A stretch of 13,071 nt of DNA. It comes from JBBQRS01 sp038214535 (GTDB taxonomy: Bacteria > Chloroflexota > Anaerolineae > CG2-30-64-16). The DNA is taken from contig JBBQRS010000124.1 in assembly GCA_038214535.1 (NCBI GenBank), forward strand, positions 1 to 13,071, written 5' to 3'. Positions 1 through 6,599 of the stretch are shown here, one piece after another. Below the pieces are notes generated by a model. It was not told where the DNA came from. It saw only the letters and a program-made list of their open reading frames with translations, and ran no database searches. The position numbers were made by a program, and so were the translations under genes. Within the stretch, counting starts at the first letter, position 1. Every line of letters starts with the position of its first letter.

Positions 1-89
1 TTGTGTACATTTTGGCCCCCCTGCGGCGGTCGCACCCCCCCCCCCGGGGGTGGCCCAACCCACCGCCGCCCCCCCCCGCGGGGGGTTTG
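1..89. repeat. C/G-homopolymer low-complexity tract beyond the mttB-like stop
   Basis: The stretch is dominated by homopolymer runs: six C at 16-21, eleven C at 35-45 followed by five G, and nine C at 69-77. Positions 72-85 form a perfect 14-base palindrome (CCCCCCGCGGGGGG). On the minus strand these become several long G runs within 90 bases, which could fold as a G-quadruplex, just after the stop codon of the minus-strand methyltransferase gene. There is no T-tract as in an intrinsic terminator. It may be a structured 3' end or an assembly or sequencing problem; runs this long are error-prone. No gene is visible here. Confidence 0.5.
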
Positions 90-1520
90 TCAGGCCGGCC
101 CGGCGAATACCGCCAACACCTCGGCCAGCGCGGCCGCGCGCTCCGGGTCGAGCGGGCTGCCGATGCCTTTCGCTTCCATCTGCTGTACGCGCTCTTTGGA
201 TAACTCGTAAGAATCTTTGCTGCCTTCGGCCACCCACGACGCGTACGGTCCGCGCACCGTGACCCGCGGCTTAAGATACTCGTCGCTGCGCAGCCACTTC
301 ATCGTATGCGGCGCGGTGAGGTAGTCGCCCTTCGGGCCGAGTTCCTTGATGAGGTCAACCGGCAGCGTGTCGTCGTTCACCCGCACCCCTTCGGCAATCC
401 GCAGCGCCATCGCCGAGATTTCCTCATCCATGATGAGTTGCTCGTTGGAGCAGGTCATGCCGGTGGCGAACATCCCGCAATTGACGATCAGGTCGTTGCC
501 CGCGCCCACGCTGCAGAAGGTGCTGAACGTCTTTTCCCAGGCGTTCTGTTCGTCGTGCGCGTGGTTATCCGAGTTGGGCGCGGTGGTGTGCGAGGGGACG
601 CCATAGAAGCGGGCCAGTTGCGCCCCGGCGATGCGGCAGATGGTCGTCTCGGTCGAGCCAACGAGCGCCGCGCCGCTGCGCATATCGGTGCAGGTCCACG
701 AGTTGGCGTACATCATCGGGTGGCCGGGCTTGAGCAGTTGCGTCATCACCAGGCCCGAGATGCACTCGGCGTTGTCCACCGTCAGCAGGCCGGCCAAAGT
801 GTATGGCGCGGAGATGCCTGCAATCGGTTCCGGCAGCAACGCCAGCGGGACGGCGGTTTTTACCGTGTCCATGATCGCGCTGATCACGCCTCCTTCCCAA
901 TAGAGCGGGCTGGTGGGTGAGAGTTGGCTGATGCCATAGACCTGCGTGTCGAAGTCGCCCTTGAACACGGCGCGCAACATCTCGATGATGGCGCGGTTGA
1001 CGGCTAGATTGTCCGTGGAGAAGTAGATCGGTTTGGTCGTGTTGCGGATGCAGGCATCTACGCCTGCAAGCAGGCTCAACACCGGGTTGGGTGTGTCTTG
1101 GGGCATCACGGGGATGCCGACGATGTGGATTGCCTCCAGAGCATCGCACAGGCGGGCGAACTGCTCGACATCGGCCACGTGCGATGGGCGCGTCTCTCCG
1201 GTGTCCGCGTCTACCCAGAAGATCGCGTTGTGGCCCGCGGCAATTTTGGAGTATCCGTCACCCAGGACGCAGGCGAACTCGCCCTCACGGTTGAACACTT
1301 CAAACCGATGCGGGATCGTCGCCAGGCTGTCCTCAATCACCGATCGGCTGAAGCGAACCCTGCCCTTCGCCTTGTCAACTGCCAGCCCCTTTTGGGCCAG
1401 GAAGTCGAGCATCTCCTTGTGCAGCACCTGCACCCCGCAGTTTTCCAGGATGTCAACGGTCGCTTCGTGGATGTCTCGAATCTCGGTGTCCGACAGCACT
1501 TCCAGCATCGCAAGTCTCAT
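90..1520 (-). CDS. Trimethylamine methyltransferase (MttB) superfamily protein, non-pyrrolysine type
   Basis: A 476-residue protein of the MttB superfamily, corrinoid-dependent methyltransferases that move a methyl group from a quaternary or tertiary amine to a cobalamin-bound partner protein. Recognition rests on overall resemblance and length (family about 470-500), including the region with NSDNHAHDEQNAW, a glycine-rich FATGMTCSNEQ stretch and the C-terminal TAPHTMKWLRS segment. The frame reads through with no in-frame amber codon, so it lacks the pyrrolysine of true trimethylamine MttB. Characterised non-pyrrolysine relatives use glycine betaine, proline betaine, carnitine or gamma-butyrobetaine. 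I chose ATG 1520 over GTG 1523 because AGAGAGG lies about 5 nt upstream of the ATG. It is the last gene of the aminotransferase operon, 44 nt after the isomerase gene. No corrinoid protein or corrinoid reactivase is in the window. Family call is firm; the substrate is unknown. Confidence 0.88.
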   Translation of the reverse strand: MRLAMLEVLSDTEIRDIHEATVDILENCGVQVLHKEMLDFLAQKGLAVDKAKGRVRFSRSVIEDSLATIPHRFEVFNREGEFACVLGDGYSKIAAGHNAIFWVDADTGETRPSHVADVEQFARLCDALEAIHIVGIPVMPQDTPNPVLSLLAGVDACIRNTTKPIYFSTDNLAVNRAIIEMLRAVFKGDFDTQVYGISQLSPTSPLYWEGGVISAIMDTVKTAVPLALLPEPIAGISAPYTLAGLLTVDNAECISGLVMTQLLKPGHPMMYANSWTCTDMRSGAALVGSTETTICRIAGAQLARFYGVPSHTTAPNSDNHAHDEQNAWEKTFSTFCSVGAGNDLIVNCGMFATGMTCSNEQLIMDEEISAMALRIAEGVRVNDDTLPVDLIKELGPKGDYLTAPHTMKWLRSDEYLKPRVTVRGPYASWVAEGSKDSYELSKERVQQMEAKGIGSPLDPERAAALAEVLAVFAGPA

Positions 1521-1564
1521 CACAACCTCTCTTCTCAGGAAATGGGTGGCGCGCGGCGCCGGGT

Positions 1565-2383
1565 TCAGGATGTGTAGGTGTCCAGGTATGCCTTGACGCG
1601 GCGCAACGATTCGGCCGAATCCAGCGTGGGGAAATACTCCAGCCCGAAGTTGCCCGCATAGCCCAGCGCCTCGATCTCGCGCAGGATGTTCGGGTAGTTG
1701 ATCTCGCCGATGTAAAGTTCGTTGCGGCCGGGGTTGCCCGCCGAATGGAAATGCCCGATCAGATCGCTGTTCGCACGGATCGTCGCGATCAGGTCGCCTT
1801 CCATGATCTGCATGTGATAAATATCGTACAGCAGCTTCACGTTGGGGTGGTTGATCAGCCGCACGGCCTCGAAGCCGACGCGCGAGGAATCGAGGAAGTA
1901 ACCGGGGTGGTTGACGCGCGTGTTCAGCGCCTCGATGATCAGCGTGATGCCCGCCGCCTCCGCCAGTGCGCCCGCCGCGCGCATCACGTCTACCAGGGTG
2001 TAGAACTGGGTTTCGAACGGCACGTCATCCAACCGGTTGCCGGTGCAGATGATGAGGCGTTTGCAGTTGAGGCGCTTGGCGACCTCGATCTGGCTCCCCA
2101 GCCGGTCGAGGAAGACCTGCCGGTCAGACGCCTTCACCGTCCAGCCGCCGAAACCGCCCTCGTTGGAGTTGACCGCAAAATCGGAGATTTCGACGTTGTG
2201 CGCGGCGGCCTCCGCCGCCATCGCGTCAATGTCCTTCATCCCCGCGACCAACCCATCCGGGGTGAACAGATAGTCGGTGAACCAGAACTCGACGGCTTGG
2301 TAGCCGAGTTTCGCGACCTCGCCGATGCGCTGATGGAACGGCAGATCCGTGAAGAGGGGTTCGAGACAGACGGAATACTTCAC
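1565..2383 (-). CDS. Hydroxypyruvate isomerase-like sugar phosphate isomerase/epimerase (TIM barrel)
   Basis: A 272-residue cytoplasmic protein of the AP-endonuclease-2-like TIM-barrel family. It looks closest to hydroxypyruvate isomerase (Hyi/OtnI). Visible signatures are LIIEALNTRVNHPGYF (E151), LLYDIYHMQ (D187, H190), GHFHSAGNPGRNELYIGEINY (H213, R220, E227) and GLEYFP (E249). E151, D187, H213 and E249 match the usual divalent-metal site of the family. Length is typical (about 260-280). The start is GTG at 2383, supported by a strong GAGGAGGAG ribosome site just upstream; no better ATG is nearby. It lies 80 nt downstream of the aminotransferase gene and 44 nt upstream of the methyltransferase gene, all on the minus strand. 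In such clusters these proteins act as ketose/aldose isomerases or 3-epimerases, or as IolE/IolI-type inositol-pathway enzymes. The true substrate cannot be read from the sequence. Confidence 0.85.
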   Translation of the reverse strand: MKYSVCLEPLFTDLPFHQRIGEVAKLGYQAVEFWFTDYLFTPDGLVAGMKDIDAMAAEAAAHNVEISDFAVNSNEGGFGGWTVKASDRQVFLDRLGSQIEVAKRLNCKRLIICTGNRLDDVPFETQFYTLVDVMRAAGALAEAAGITLIIEALNTRVNHPGYFLDSSRVGFEAVRLINHPNVKLLYDIYHMQIMEGDLIATIRANSDLIGHFHSAGNPGRNELYIGEINYPNILREIEALGYAGNFGLEYFPTLDSAESLRRVKAYLDTYTS

Positions 2384-2414
2384 GTGGCTCCTCCTCGAGC
2401 GGGATTAAGGATCA

Positions 2415-2455
2415 AGAAACCCGGTTTTTTCGGCGAAGCCGGAAACCGGGTTTCT
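2415..2455. repeat. Palindromic intergenic repeat, 13-bp arms (AGAAACCCGGTTT)
   Basis: Perfect 13-bp inverted repeats, AGAAACCCGGTTT at 2415-2427 and AAACCGGGTTTCT at 2443-2455. The 15-nt loop carries a small CGGC-GAA-GCCG hairpin of its own. The element fills about half of the 80-nt gap between the aminotransferase and isomerase genes. It would fold in the operon mRNA, but no U-run follows on the minus strand, so it is a poor terminator. The sequence resembles dispersed GAAACCCGGTTTC palindromes of some Chloroflexota and cyanobacteria (from memory). It could act as an mRNA stabiliser or merely be a REP-type repeat. Confidence 0.7.
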
Positions 2456-2463
2456 AATTACGC

Positions 2464-3792
2464 CTACAAAATCGCGTCCGCCACCTTGCGAATCGCCTTG
2501 ACCACCATCACGGAGTCCTCTTCGGTCATCTGCGCCGGGATGTCAATATGCACCGAGCGATTCAGATACGCCAGCGTGTTGGGGCACATCTCCTTGCTAT
2601 ACTTCGAGGGCGCATCCCCCAGATAGAGCGGGCACTTGTAGGGACAGCCGTCTTCTGTCGGTGTGCCCTGGTTGATGATGTGATCCCACGAGTCATAGAC
2701 GTGCCAGTCGGGCATGTTCTGGTGGCCCGTGGTGTCCGCCGCGCCGATCCGGCTGCGCCCGGCCGCGGCGACGCCCTCGGCGCGCAACGCCGCCGTGAAC
2801 TCCGGCACCTTGTCCGCATCCTCCAGGTAGAAGATCACGCAGATGCCCGTGTCGCCCTCCGGATCATTCACCGGGCGAGGCGTAATGCCTTCGACATACG
2901 CGATGCCGTCCAGGATGATCTTCTGATTGCGGCGCATCAGCGCCAGCATCGGGTCGAGCTTGCGAAGCTGGGCCAGCATCACCGCGCCGCTCAACTCGTT
3001 CATGCGGTAATTGACGCCGCAGAACAGCTCGCCCGCGAAGCGCTCGTCGCCGAACCGTTCGGGCCGCCAGCACGCCGCCGTGTCGTGATAGCCCATGGCG
3101 CGCTGATAGGTCAGCCAGTCGTCGGTGACGATCATGCCGCCTTCGCCCGCCGTGATGATCTTATGGTACTGGAAGCTGTACGCGCCGCAATCCCCGAAAG
3201 TGCCCAGCGCCTTGCCGTGGTACGTGCCGCCCACCGCCTGCGCCACATCCTCCACGACCTTGATGTTGTGCTTCTCGGCGATCTCCATGATGCGGTCCAT
3301 GTTGCACGGTACGCCGCGCATGTGCACCGGGATGACCGCCTTCGTGTAGGGGGTGATCTTACGCTCGAAGTCGTCCGGGTCGAGCGTCAACGTCGCGTCC
3401 ACTTCGGCGACGACGGGAATCGCCTTCGCGCCGATGATCGCCGCCGCCGAGGCAAAGAAGGTGTAGCCGGGGACGATCACCTCGCAGCCGGGGCCAACTC
3501 CAACGGCGATCAGCGAAGCGATGAGCGCCGACGTGCAGGAGTTGACCGCCAGGGCGTGCTGGCTGCCCATTTTCTCCGCGAACTCGAGCTCGAACTGGCG
3601 CACTTTTGAGGGGTATTCTTCGGGGCCATAGTATCGGAACAGATATTTCCGCTCCAACACTTCCATAACTTCCTTCTTCTCTTCGTCGCCGATCTCCAGT
3701 CCGCCGGGGTACATGGGGAAGTTGGGGGTTGGTTTGGCTTTGGGGCCGCCATGAATCGCCAACTGCTCCCTTGCGGTGACTTCTTCCGACAT
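2464..3792 (-). CDS. DegT/DnrJ/EryC1/StrS family PLP-dependent aminotransferase
   Basis: A 442-residue fold-type-I PLP enzyme of the DegT/StrS family, which transfers an amino group to or from keto-sugars or keto-cyclitols. Visible features: VNSCTSAL near residues 84-90 (phosphate-binding loop), VVEDVAQAVGG with D182 (contacts the pyridine nitrogen), and GDCGAYSFQYHKIITAGEGG, where S206 and K211 fit the phosphate contact and Schiff-base lysine. NYRMNEL (about 261-267) is also typical. It is longer than many members (about 370-400) and has a cysteine-containing tail (GCPYKCPLYLG). The start ATG has GAAGGAG about 7 nt upstream. It is the first gene of a minus-strand operon with the isomerase and methyltransferase, directly behind a strong promoter. 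The mix with MocA-type dehydrogenases recalls inosose/aminocyclitol aminotransferases such as StsC, but the substrate is inference. Confidence 0.9.
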   Translation of the reverse strand: MSEEVTAREQLAIHGGPKAKPTPNFPMYPGGLEIGDEEKKEVMEVLERKYLFRYYGPEEYPSKVRQFELEFAEKMGSQHALAVNSCTSALIASLIAVGVGPGCEVIVPGYTFFASAAAIIGAKAIPVVAEVDATLTLDPDDFERKITPYTKAVIPVHMRGVPCNMDRIMEIAEKHNIKVVEDVAQAVGGTYHGKALGTFGDCGAYSFQYHKIITAGEGGMIVTDDWLTYQRAMGYHDTAACWRPERFGDERFAGELFCGVNYRMNELSGAVMLAQLRKLDPMLALMRRNQKIILDGIAYVEGITPRPVNDPEGDTGICVIFYLEDADKVPEFTAALRAEGVAAAGRSRIGAADTTGHQNMPDWHVYDSWDHIINQGTPTEDGCPYKCPLYLGDAPSKYSKEMCPNTLAYLNRSVHIDIPAQMTEEDSVMVVKAIRKVADAIL

Positions 3793-3829
3793 GGCATTTC
3801 TCCTTCGAAGTATTTAATGGGATGCCCTT

Positions 3830-3858
3830 ATCATATGACTGAGAGGGAGTAAAGTCAA
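3830..3858 (-). promoter_or_regulatory. Sigma70-type promoter of the aminotransferase operon
   Basis: On the minus strand TTGACT (3853-3858) is followed by a 17-nt spacer and TATGAT (3830-3835), five of six consensus bases in each box. The expected transcript start is near 3823, about 30 nt before the aminotransferase ATG. A sequence matching one arm of the nearby palindrome (GTATTTAAT at 3810-3818) overlaps the expected start region, and the palindrome itself lies just upstream of the -35 box, a plausible layout for repression. Confidence 0.65.
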
Positions 3859-3868
3859 TCCCTAACGC

Positions 3869-3899
3869 GTATTTAATCCCACTAATTGGGAGTAAATAC
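3869..3899. promoter_or_regulatory. Probable ROK-regulator operator (31-bp palindrome)
   Basis: GTATTTAATCCCA (3869-3881), a 5-nt centre, then TGGGAGTAAATAC (3887-3899): 13-bp arms with a single mismatch. The outer TATTT...AAATA spacing resembles known ROK (NagC/Mlc-type) operators. The palindrome sits between the divergent promoters, touching the -35 box of the ROK gene and 10 nt from the -35 box of the aminotransferase operon. Extra partial copies lie at 3810-3823 (GTATTTAATGGGAT) and 3845-3853 (GGGAGTAAA). That the neighbouring ROK protein binds here is inferred from position and symmetry. Confidence 0.6.
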
Positions 3900-3928
3900 T
3901 TGAAGTTAGCGCTGCTTTGTGTTATGGT
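3900..3928 (+). promoter_or_regulatory. Sigma70-type promoter of the ROK regulator gene
   Basis: TTGAAG (3900-3905), a 17-nt spacer, then TATGGT (3923-3928), four of six consensus bases in each box. The -35 box abuts the palindromic operator, so a bound repressor would block it. The predicted transcript starts near 3935 and would carry the 3968-4028 hairpin in its leader of about 130 nt. Confidence 0.5.
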
Positions 3929-3967
3929 GTTGTCATTCTTGGACGCCATCCGTAGCCTGACCGGCCA

Positions 3968-4028
3968 CTTTGTAGTGACGGCTTCAGCCCTTGTCGTGTC
4001 CCCAACGGCTGAAGCCGTCACTACAAAG
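3968..4028. repeat. Palindromic repeat, copy 1 (perfect 22-bp arms) in the ROK gene leader
   Basis: Arms 3968-3989 and 4007-4028 are perfect 22-bp inverted repeats around a 17-nt loop; the core is TTTGTAGTGACGGCTTCAGC. The same family recurs at 6496-6559, with 20 of 22 matching bases in the left arm, so it is a dispersed element and not a one-off hairpin. In the predicted ROK transcript it would form a very stable stem ending 25 nt before the ribosome site. No U-tract follows, so a classic terminator is unlikely. Confidence 0.8.
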
Positions 4029-4065
4029 GAGAGCGCCGCGGGATGAGGGCTTCAAGGACAGACTG

Positions 4066-5298
4066 ATGGACATACCGATCCTCACCATGTTGCAGCGCAT
4101 CTATTGCCGCCAGCCGATTTCCCGGCAGGAGATCGGCGCGCGGACCGGTCTCAGCGCCAATCGCGTCAGCACGCTCGTGACGCGCTTGCTCGATGAGCGC
4201 CTGGTCGAAGAACAGGTGCTCGCCGCGAACGGGCCGGGCCGCCCGCCCGCCGTGTTGTCGGCCCATACGGGGCTGGCGCGCGTCGTCGGGCTGGATATCG
4301 GCGGGCAGCAGTCGCGGGCGGTGCTGTGTGATGCGGGCGGCGGGGTGCTGGCGGCGGAGGTGTGGCCGACAGAAGCAGTGCCCGACCGCGAGATCATCCT
4401 CGATAACATCGTGCGCCTTGTGGAAGCAGTGTGTCACAAGGGAGGAACCCACCCGGCTGACCTGACTGCGTTGGGCATCGGCGTGCGCGCCATCGTGGAG
4501 ACGCGTCGTGGCGTCGTCCTGAGTTTTCCCAACACCCCTGCGTGGACGGCGGCATGGTCGGGCCTGGAACTGCCCGCGGAAATGCGCCGTCGCCTGGACG
4601 TGCAACATGTCGTGGTGGATGATTCGGTGCGGACGATGGGGCTGACGGCGACCCGTTTCGGCGCGGCGCGCGGCAGCGAGAGTTGCCTGTACGTCTTTCT
4701 GGGCAGCGGCGTTGGCTCGGCAGTCTACCTGAACGGGCGGCCTTACATCGGGCAGAGCGGCATGGCCGGTGAGGTGGGCCACGTCGTGGTGGATGAGAAC
4801 GGCCCGTGGTGTACGTGCGGCAATCGCGGCTGCCTCGAGGTCGTCGCCTCGTCATCGGCAGTCCTGGCGCAGGTGCGGGCGCGCTTGGCCGAAGCGCAAA
4901 CAATTTCACAACTCACCGATGCATATCATCACAACCGGCTGACTCTCGCTACGCTCTTCGAGGCCGCAAAGGCCGACGATAAGCTGGCCTATCAGATCCT
5001 CAATGAGACGGGCGTGCAGGTGGGGCGCGTCCTGGCGATTGCCCTGAACCTGCTCGACCCGGAGCTCGTGGTGATCGGCGGGCCGCTGGTGCAGGATGGC
5101 GGTATCCTGGTGGATGCCGTGCGCCGCGAGGTGAAGATGCGCGCCCTGCCGCACATCTCGCGCACCCTCAGGATCGAGGTGGACGATCAGGGCGCAATGG
5201 CGGGCGCGCGCGGCGCAGCCATCGCCGCCCTCGACCGGATTTTCGACTCGGCGGACATCCTCTCCGAAGTGCTCGCAGCGCGGCGCATGATGGCGTAA
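4066..5298 (+). CDS. ROK family transcriptional regulator (NagC/XylR-like)
   Basis: A 410-residue regulator. Residues 5-50 form a winged helix-turn-helix (ISRQEIGARTGLSANRVSTL), then a ROK sugar-kinase-like fold from about residue 73 (VVGLDIGG). The ROK zinc signature is present as GEVGHVVVDENGPWCTCGNRGCLE, giving H239, C249, C251 and C256. SFPNTP (N156) and VVDDS (D185/D186) lie where ROK proteins bind and, in kinases, phosphorylate sugar. Such regulators usually repress sugar genes until a sugar or sugar phosphate binds. I start at ATG 4066 because AAGGA lies 7 nt upstream and the family HTH follows at once; an upstream in-frame TTG at 3991 sits in the loop of a hairpin repeat. It diverges from the aminotransferase operon and probably controls it through the palindrome at 3869-3899. 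Ligand unknown. Confidence 0.9.
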   Translation: MDIPILTMLQRIYCRQPISRQEIGARTGLSANRVSTLVTRLLDERLVEEQVLAANGPGRPPAVLSAHTGLARVVGLDIGGQQSRAVLCDAGGGVLAAEVWPTEAVPDREIILDNIVRLVEAVCHKGGTHPADLTALGIGVRAIVETRRGVVLSFPNTPAWTAAWSGLELPAEMRRRLDVQHVVVDDSVRTMGLTATRFGAARGSESCLYVFLGSGVGSAVYLNGRPYIGQSGMAGEVGHVVVDENGPWCTCGNRGCLEVVASSSAVLAQVRARLAEAQTISQLTDAYHHNRLTLATLFEAAKADDKLAYQILNETGVQVGRVLAIALNLLDPELVVIGGPLVQDGGILVDAVRREVKMRALPHISRTLRIEVDDQGAMAGARGAAIAALDRIFDSADILSEVLAARRMMA

Positions 5299-5314
5299 GT
5301 TCCAGCCTGACACC

Positions 5315-5347
5315 ACGTGCAACGCACCTGCGAGGTGCGTTGCACGT
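5315..5347. terminator. Perfect 15-bp hairpin between convergent genes, possible two-way terminator
   Basis: ACGTGCAACGCACCT (5315-5329), a 3-nt loop GCG, and AGGTGCGTTGCACGT (5333-5347). It lies in the 61-nt gap between the ROK gene and the convergent oxidoreductase gene, where a shared terminator is expected. There is no strong T-run on either side, so it may instead be a dispersed palindromic repeat that blocks exonucleases or read-through. Confidence 0.55.
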
Positions 5348-5359
5348 CCTGTCCAACCT

Positions 5360-6433
5360 TCAACTTGCCCAGGGTTGGCGTTCCGTCCGCACGCGCTCGC
5401 CGGTGCGGGCGGCCTGCGCGATCATCATCCCCAGATAGTGATCCTGCGAGGCTTCCGGCACGCTGTAGAAATCGTCGCCGCCCTCCGCGTACTCGGCCAT
5501 CTTCGCAAGGCACGTCGCCACGGCGATTTCATCGTCGGTCAGACGGCCCGGCGCGAATGGGTTGGTGTAGATCCACTCATCTCCCAACAGGATGCCTTTG
5601 GGGTAGAGGCCTTCGAGGTTGCCGTTCTCTCCCGTATTCACCCGCCGCAGCGTCATCTCGATCGGTGTGCGCTGATCGAGCAGGTAGCGCACCTCCGCGT
5701 CATCAATTTCACCCCGTTCGCCCCGCACCAGCAGCCGGTTCTTGCGGATCCACGAGAAATACTGGTCGCCCGTGAAGTCAAAAATGCCCAACTTACCGTC
5801 GAAGTCGAGCCAGGCAATTAATTGATTCGATTCGGAGATGCTTTCCTCTGCGGGCAGGCCGTCGCGACCGGGGCTGGTGACGATCGGGGAGATGAACTCG
5901 CGCGCCCGGACGGTCGCGTCTTCGTAGGTCAGCCCCAGAAACTTACGCATCAGGCTGACGCCATGATAGCCATGCGCGACCGAAACCTGCGCCTGGCTGA
6001 TCTGCCCCAGCTTGCCCGAGCGCGCCAGCGCGATCCGCGCCGCGTGCAGCGGCTGGAACGCGTACTGCTCGGCCACCTGTACGCGCGCTCCGCGGCGAAT
6101 CACCGCATCCAGCGCGACCAGCGCGGGCAGGTCGGGCGCGGGCGGCGTCTCGGCCAGCGCCGGCATCCCTCGTTCGGCCAGCGCGCGGATCATCACCGGC
6201 GTCTCGCTCCACGGCACGGAGATCAACACGAATTTAAGGTGCGGCGTTTTCAGCAGTTCGTCCAGCGTCCGGCAGGTGGGTACGCCCCACCGTTGTGTGA
6301 TGGCTTCGCCCTTCTCGGCGTTGCGCACCAACATCCCGCCGACCCGAAACCGTTCGGGCAGTTCCTGCGCCGCACGCAGGAAGAAATCCGTGCGCCAACC
6401 GCCCCCAATGATGCCAAACGTCACCGGTTCCAT
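5360..6433 (-). CDS. Gfo/Idh/MocA family oxidoreductase (copy 1, altered EKP motif)
   Basis: A 357-residue NAD(P)-dependent dehydrogenase-family protein. A Rossmann nucleotide site opens it (FGIIGGGWRTDFFLRA, residues 6-21), followed by a C-terminal Gfo/Idh/MocA alpha/beta domain with VAEQYAFQP and the GYHGVSLMRKFLG helix. The usual catalytic EKP motif reads E95-T96-P97 here, so the lysine that normally helps catalysis is replaced by threonine; the enzyme may use another residue or be non-oxidising. I start at ATG 6433: it begins the Rossmann strand directly and has AGAAGGAGA about 8 nt upstream. A longer frame to 6550 would encode junk from the palindromic repeat. It is the second gene of a two-gene unit and ends convergently with the ROK gene. 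Likely substrates are sugars or cyclitols, unproven. Confidence 0.87.
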   Translation of the reverse strand: MEPVTFGIIGGGWRTDFFLRAAQELPERFRVGGMLVRNAEKGEAITQRWGVPTCRTLDELLKTPHLKFVLISVPWSETPVMIRALAERGMPALAETPPAPDLPALVALDAVIRRGARVQVAEQYAFQPLHAARIALARSGKLGQISQAQVSVAHGYHGVSLMRKFLGLTYEDATVRAREFISPIVTSPGRDGLPAEESISESNQLIAWLDFDGKLGIFDFTGDQYFSWIRKNRLLVRGERGEIDDAEVRYLLDQRTPIEMTLRRVNTGENGNLEGLYPKGILLGDEWIYTNPFAPGRLTDDEIAVATCLAKMAEYAEGGDDFYSVPEASQDHYLGMMIAQAARTGERVRTERQPWAS

Positions 6434-6468
6434 AAGAATGTCTCCTTCTTTGAGATGCAACACGAAGA

Positions 6469-6593
6469 GTCTATCCGAAAACTGCGCGTCTTTCTCCTTT
6501 GTAGTTGCGGCTTTAGCCGCTGTCCTGATCTCCAGCGGCTGAAGCCGCAACTACAAAGGGCGTGTGTGATCATCCGGGAGTTTTCGGATAGAC
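6469..6593. repeat. Nested inverted-repeat element (MITE-like) between the two oxidoreductase genes
   Basis: Perfect outer 15-bp inverted repeats, GTCTATCCGAAAACT (6469-6483) and AGTTTTCGGATAGAC (6579-6593), enclose a second, inner palindrome, for a total of 125 bp. The right outer repeat ends seven bases before the stop codon complement of the upstream oxidoreductase gene. The layout, short terminal inverted repeats around non-coding DNA, is that of a MITE or solo IS remnant, but I see no clear target-site duplication. It fills most of the 166-nt gap and would fold strongly in the two-gene mRNA. Confidence 0.65.
6496..6559. repeat. Palindromic repeat, copy 2 (27-bp arms, one mismatch)
   Basis: Arms 6496-6522 and 6533-6559 pair over 27 bp with one mismatch (T6514 against G6541, a wobble pair in RNA) around a 10-nt loop. 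The core TTTGTAGTTGCGGCTTTAGC matches the repeat at 3968-4028 closely, so the two are members of one dispersed family. This copy sits inside the 15-bp outer inverted repeats at 6469-6593. Confidence 0.8.
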
Positions 6594-6599
6594 CCGAAA

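Noticed and set aside
90..1520. Possible pyrrolysine-containing true trimethylamine methyltransferase
   Set aside because: The frame contains no in-frame amber codon, so this is a non-pyrrolysine superfamily member.
2548..3609. A 353-codon plus-strand open frame opposite the aminotransferase gene
   Set aside because: It is the shadow of a well-supported PLP enzyme, with a His/Arg/Val/Asp-rich composition typical of such antisense frames.
3991..4065. A 25-codon N-terminal extension of the ROK regulator from TTG 3991
   Set aside because: It begins in the loop of a palindromic repeat, encodes nothing family-like, and ATG 4066 has a good ribosome site 7 nt upstream.
6434..6550. An N-terminal extension of the first oxidoreductase from 6550
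   Set aside because: It would be translated from the palindromic repeat; ATG 6433 starts the Rossmann fold directly and has AGAAGGAGA upstream.
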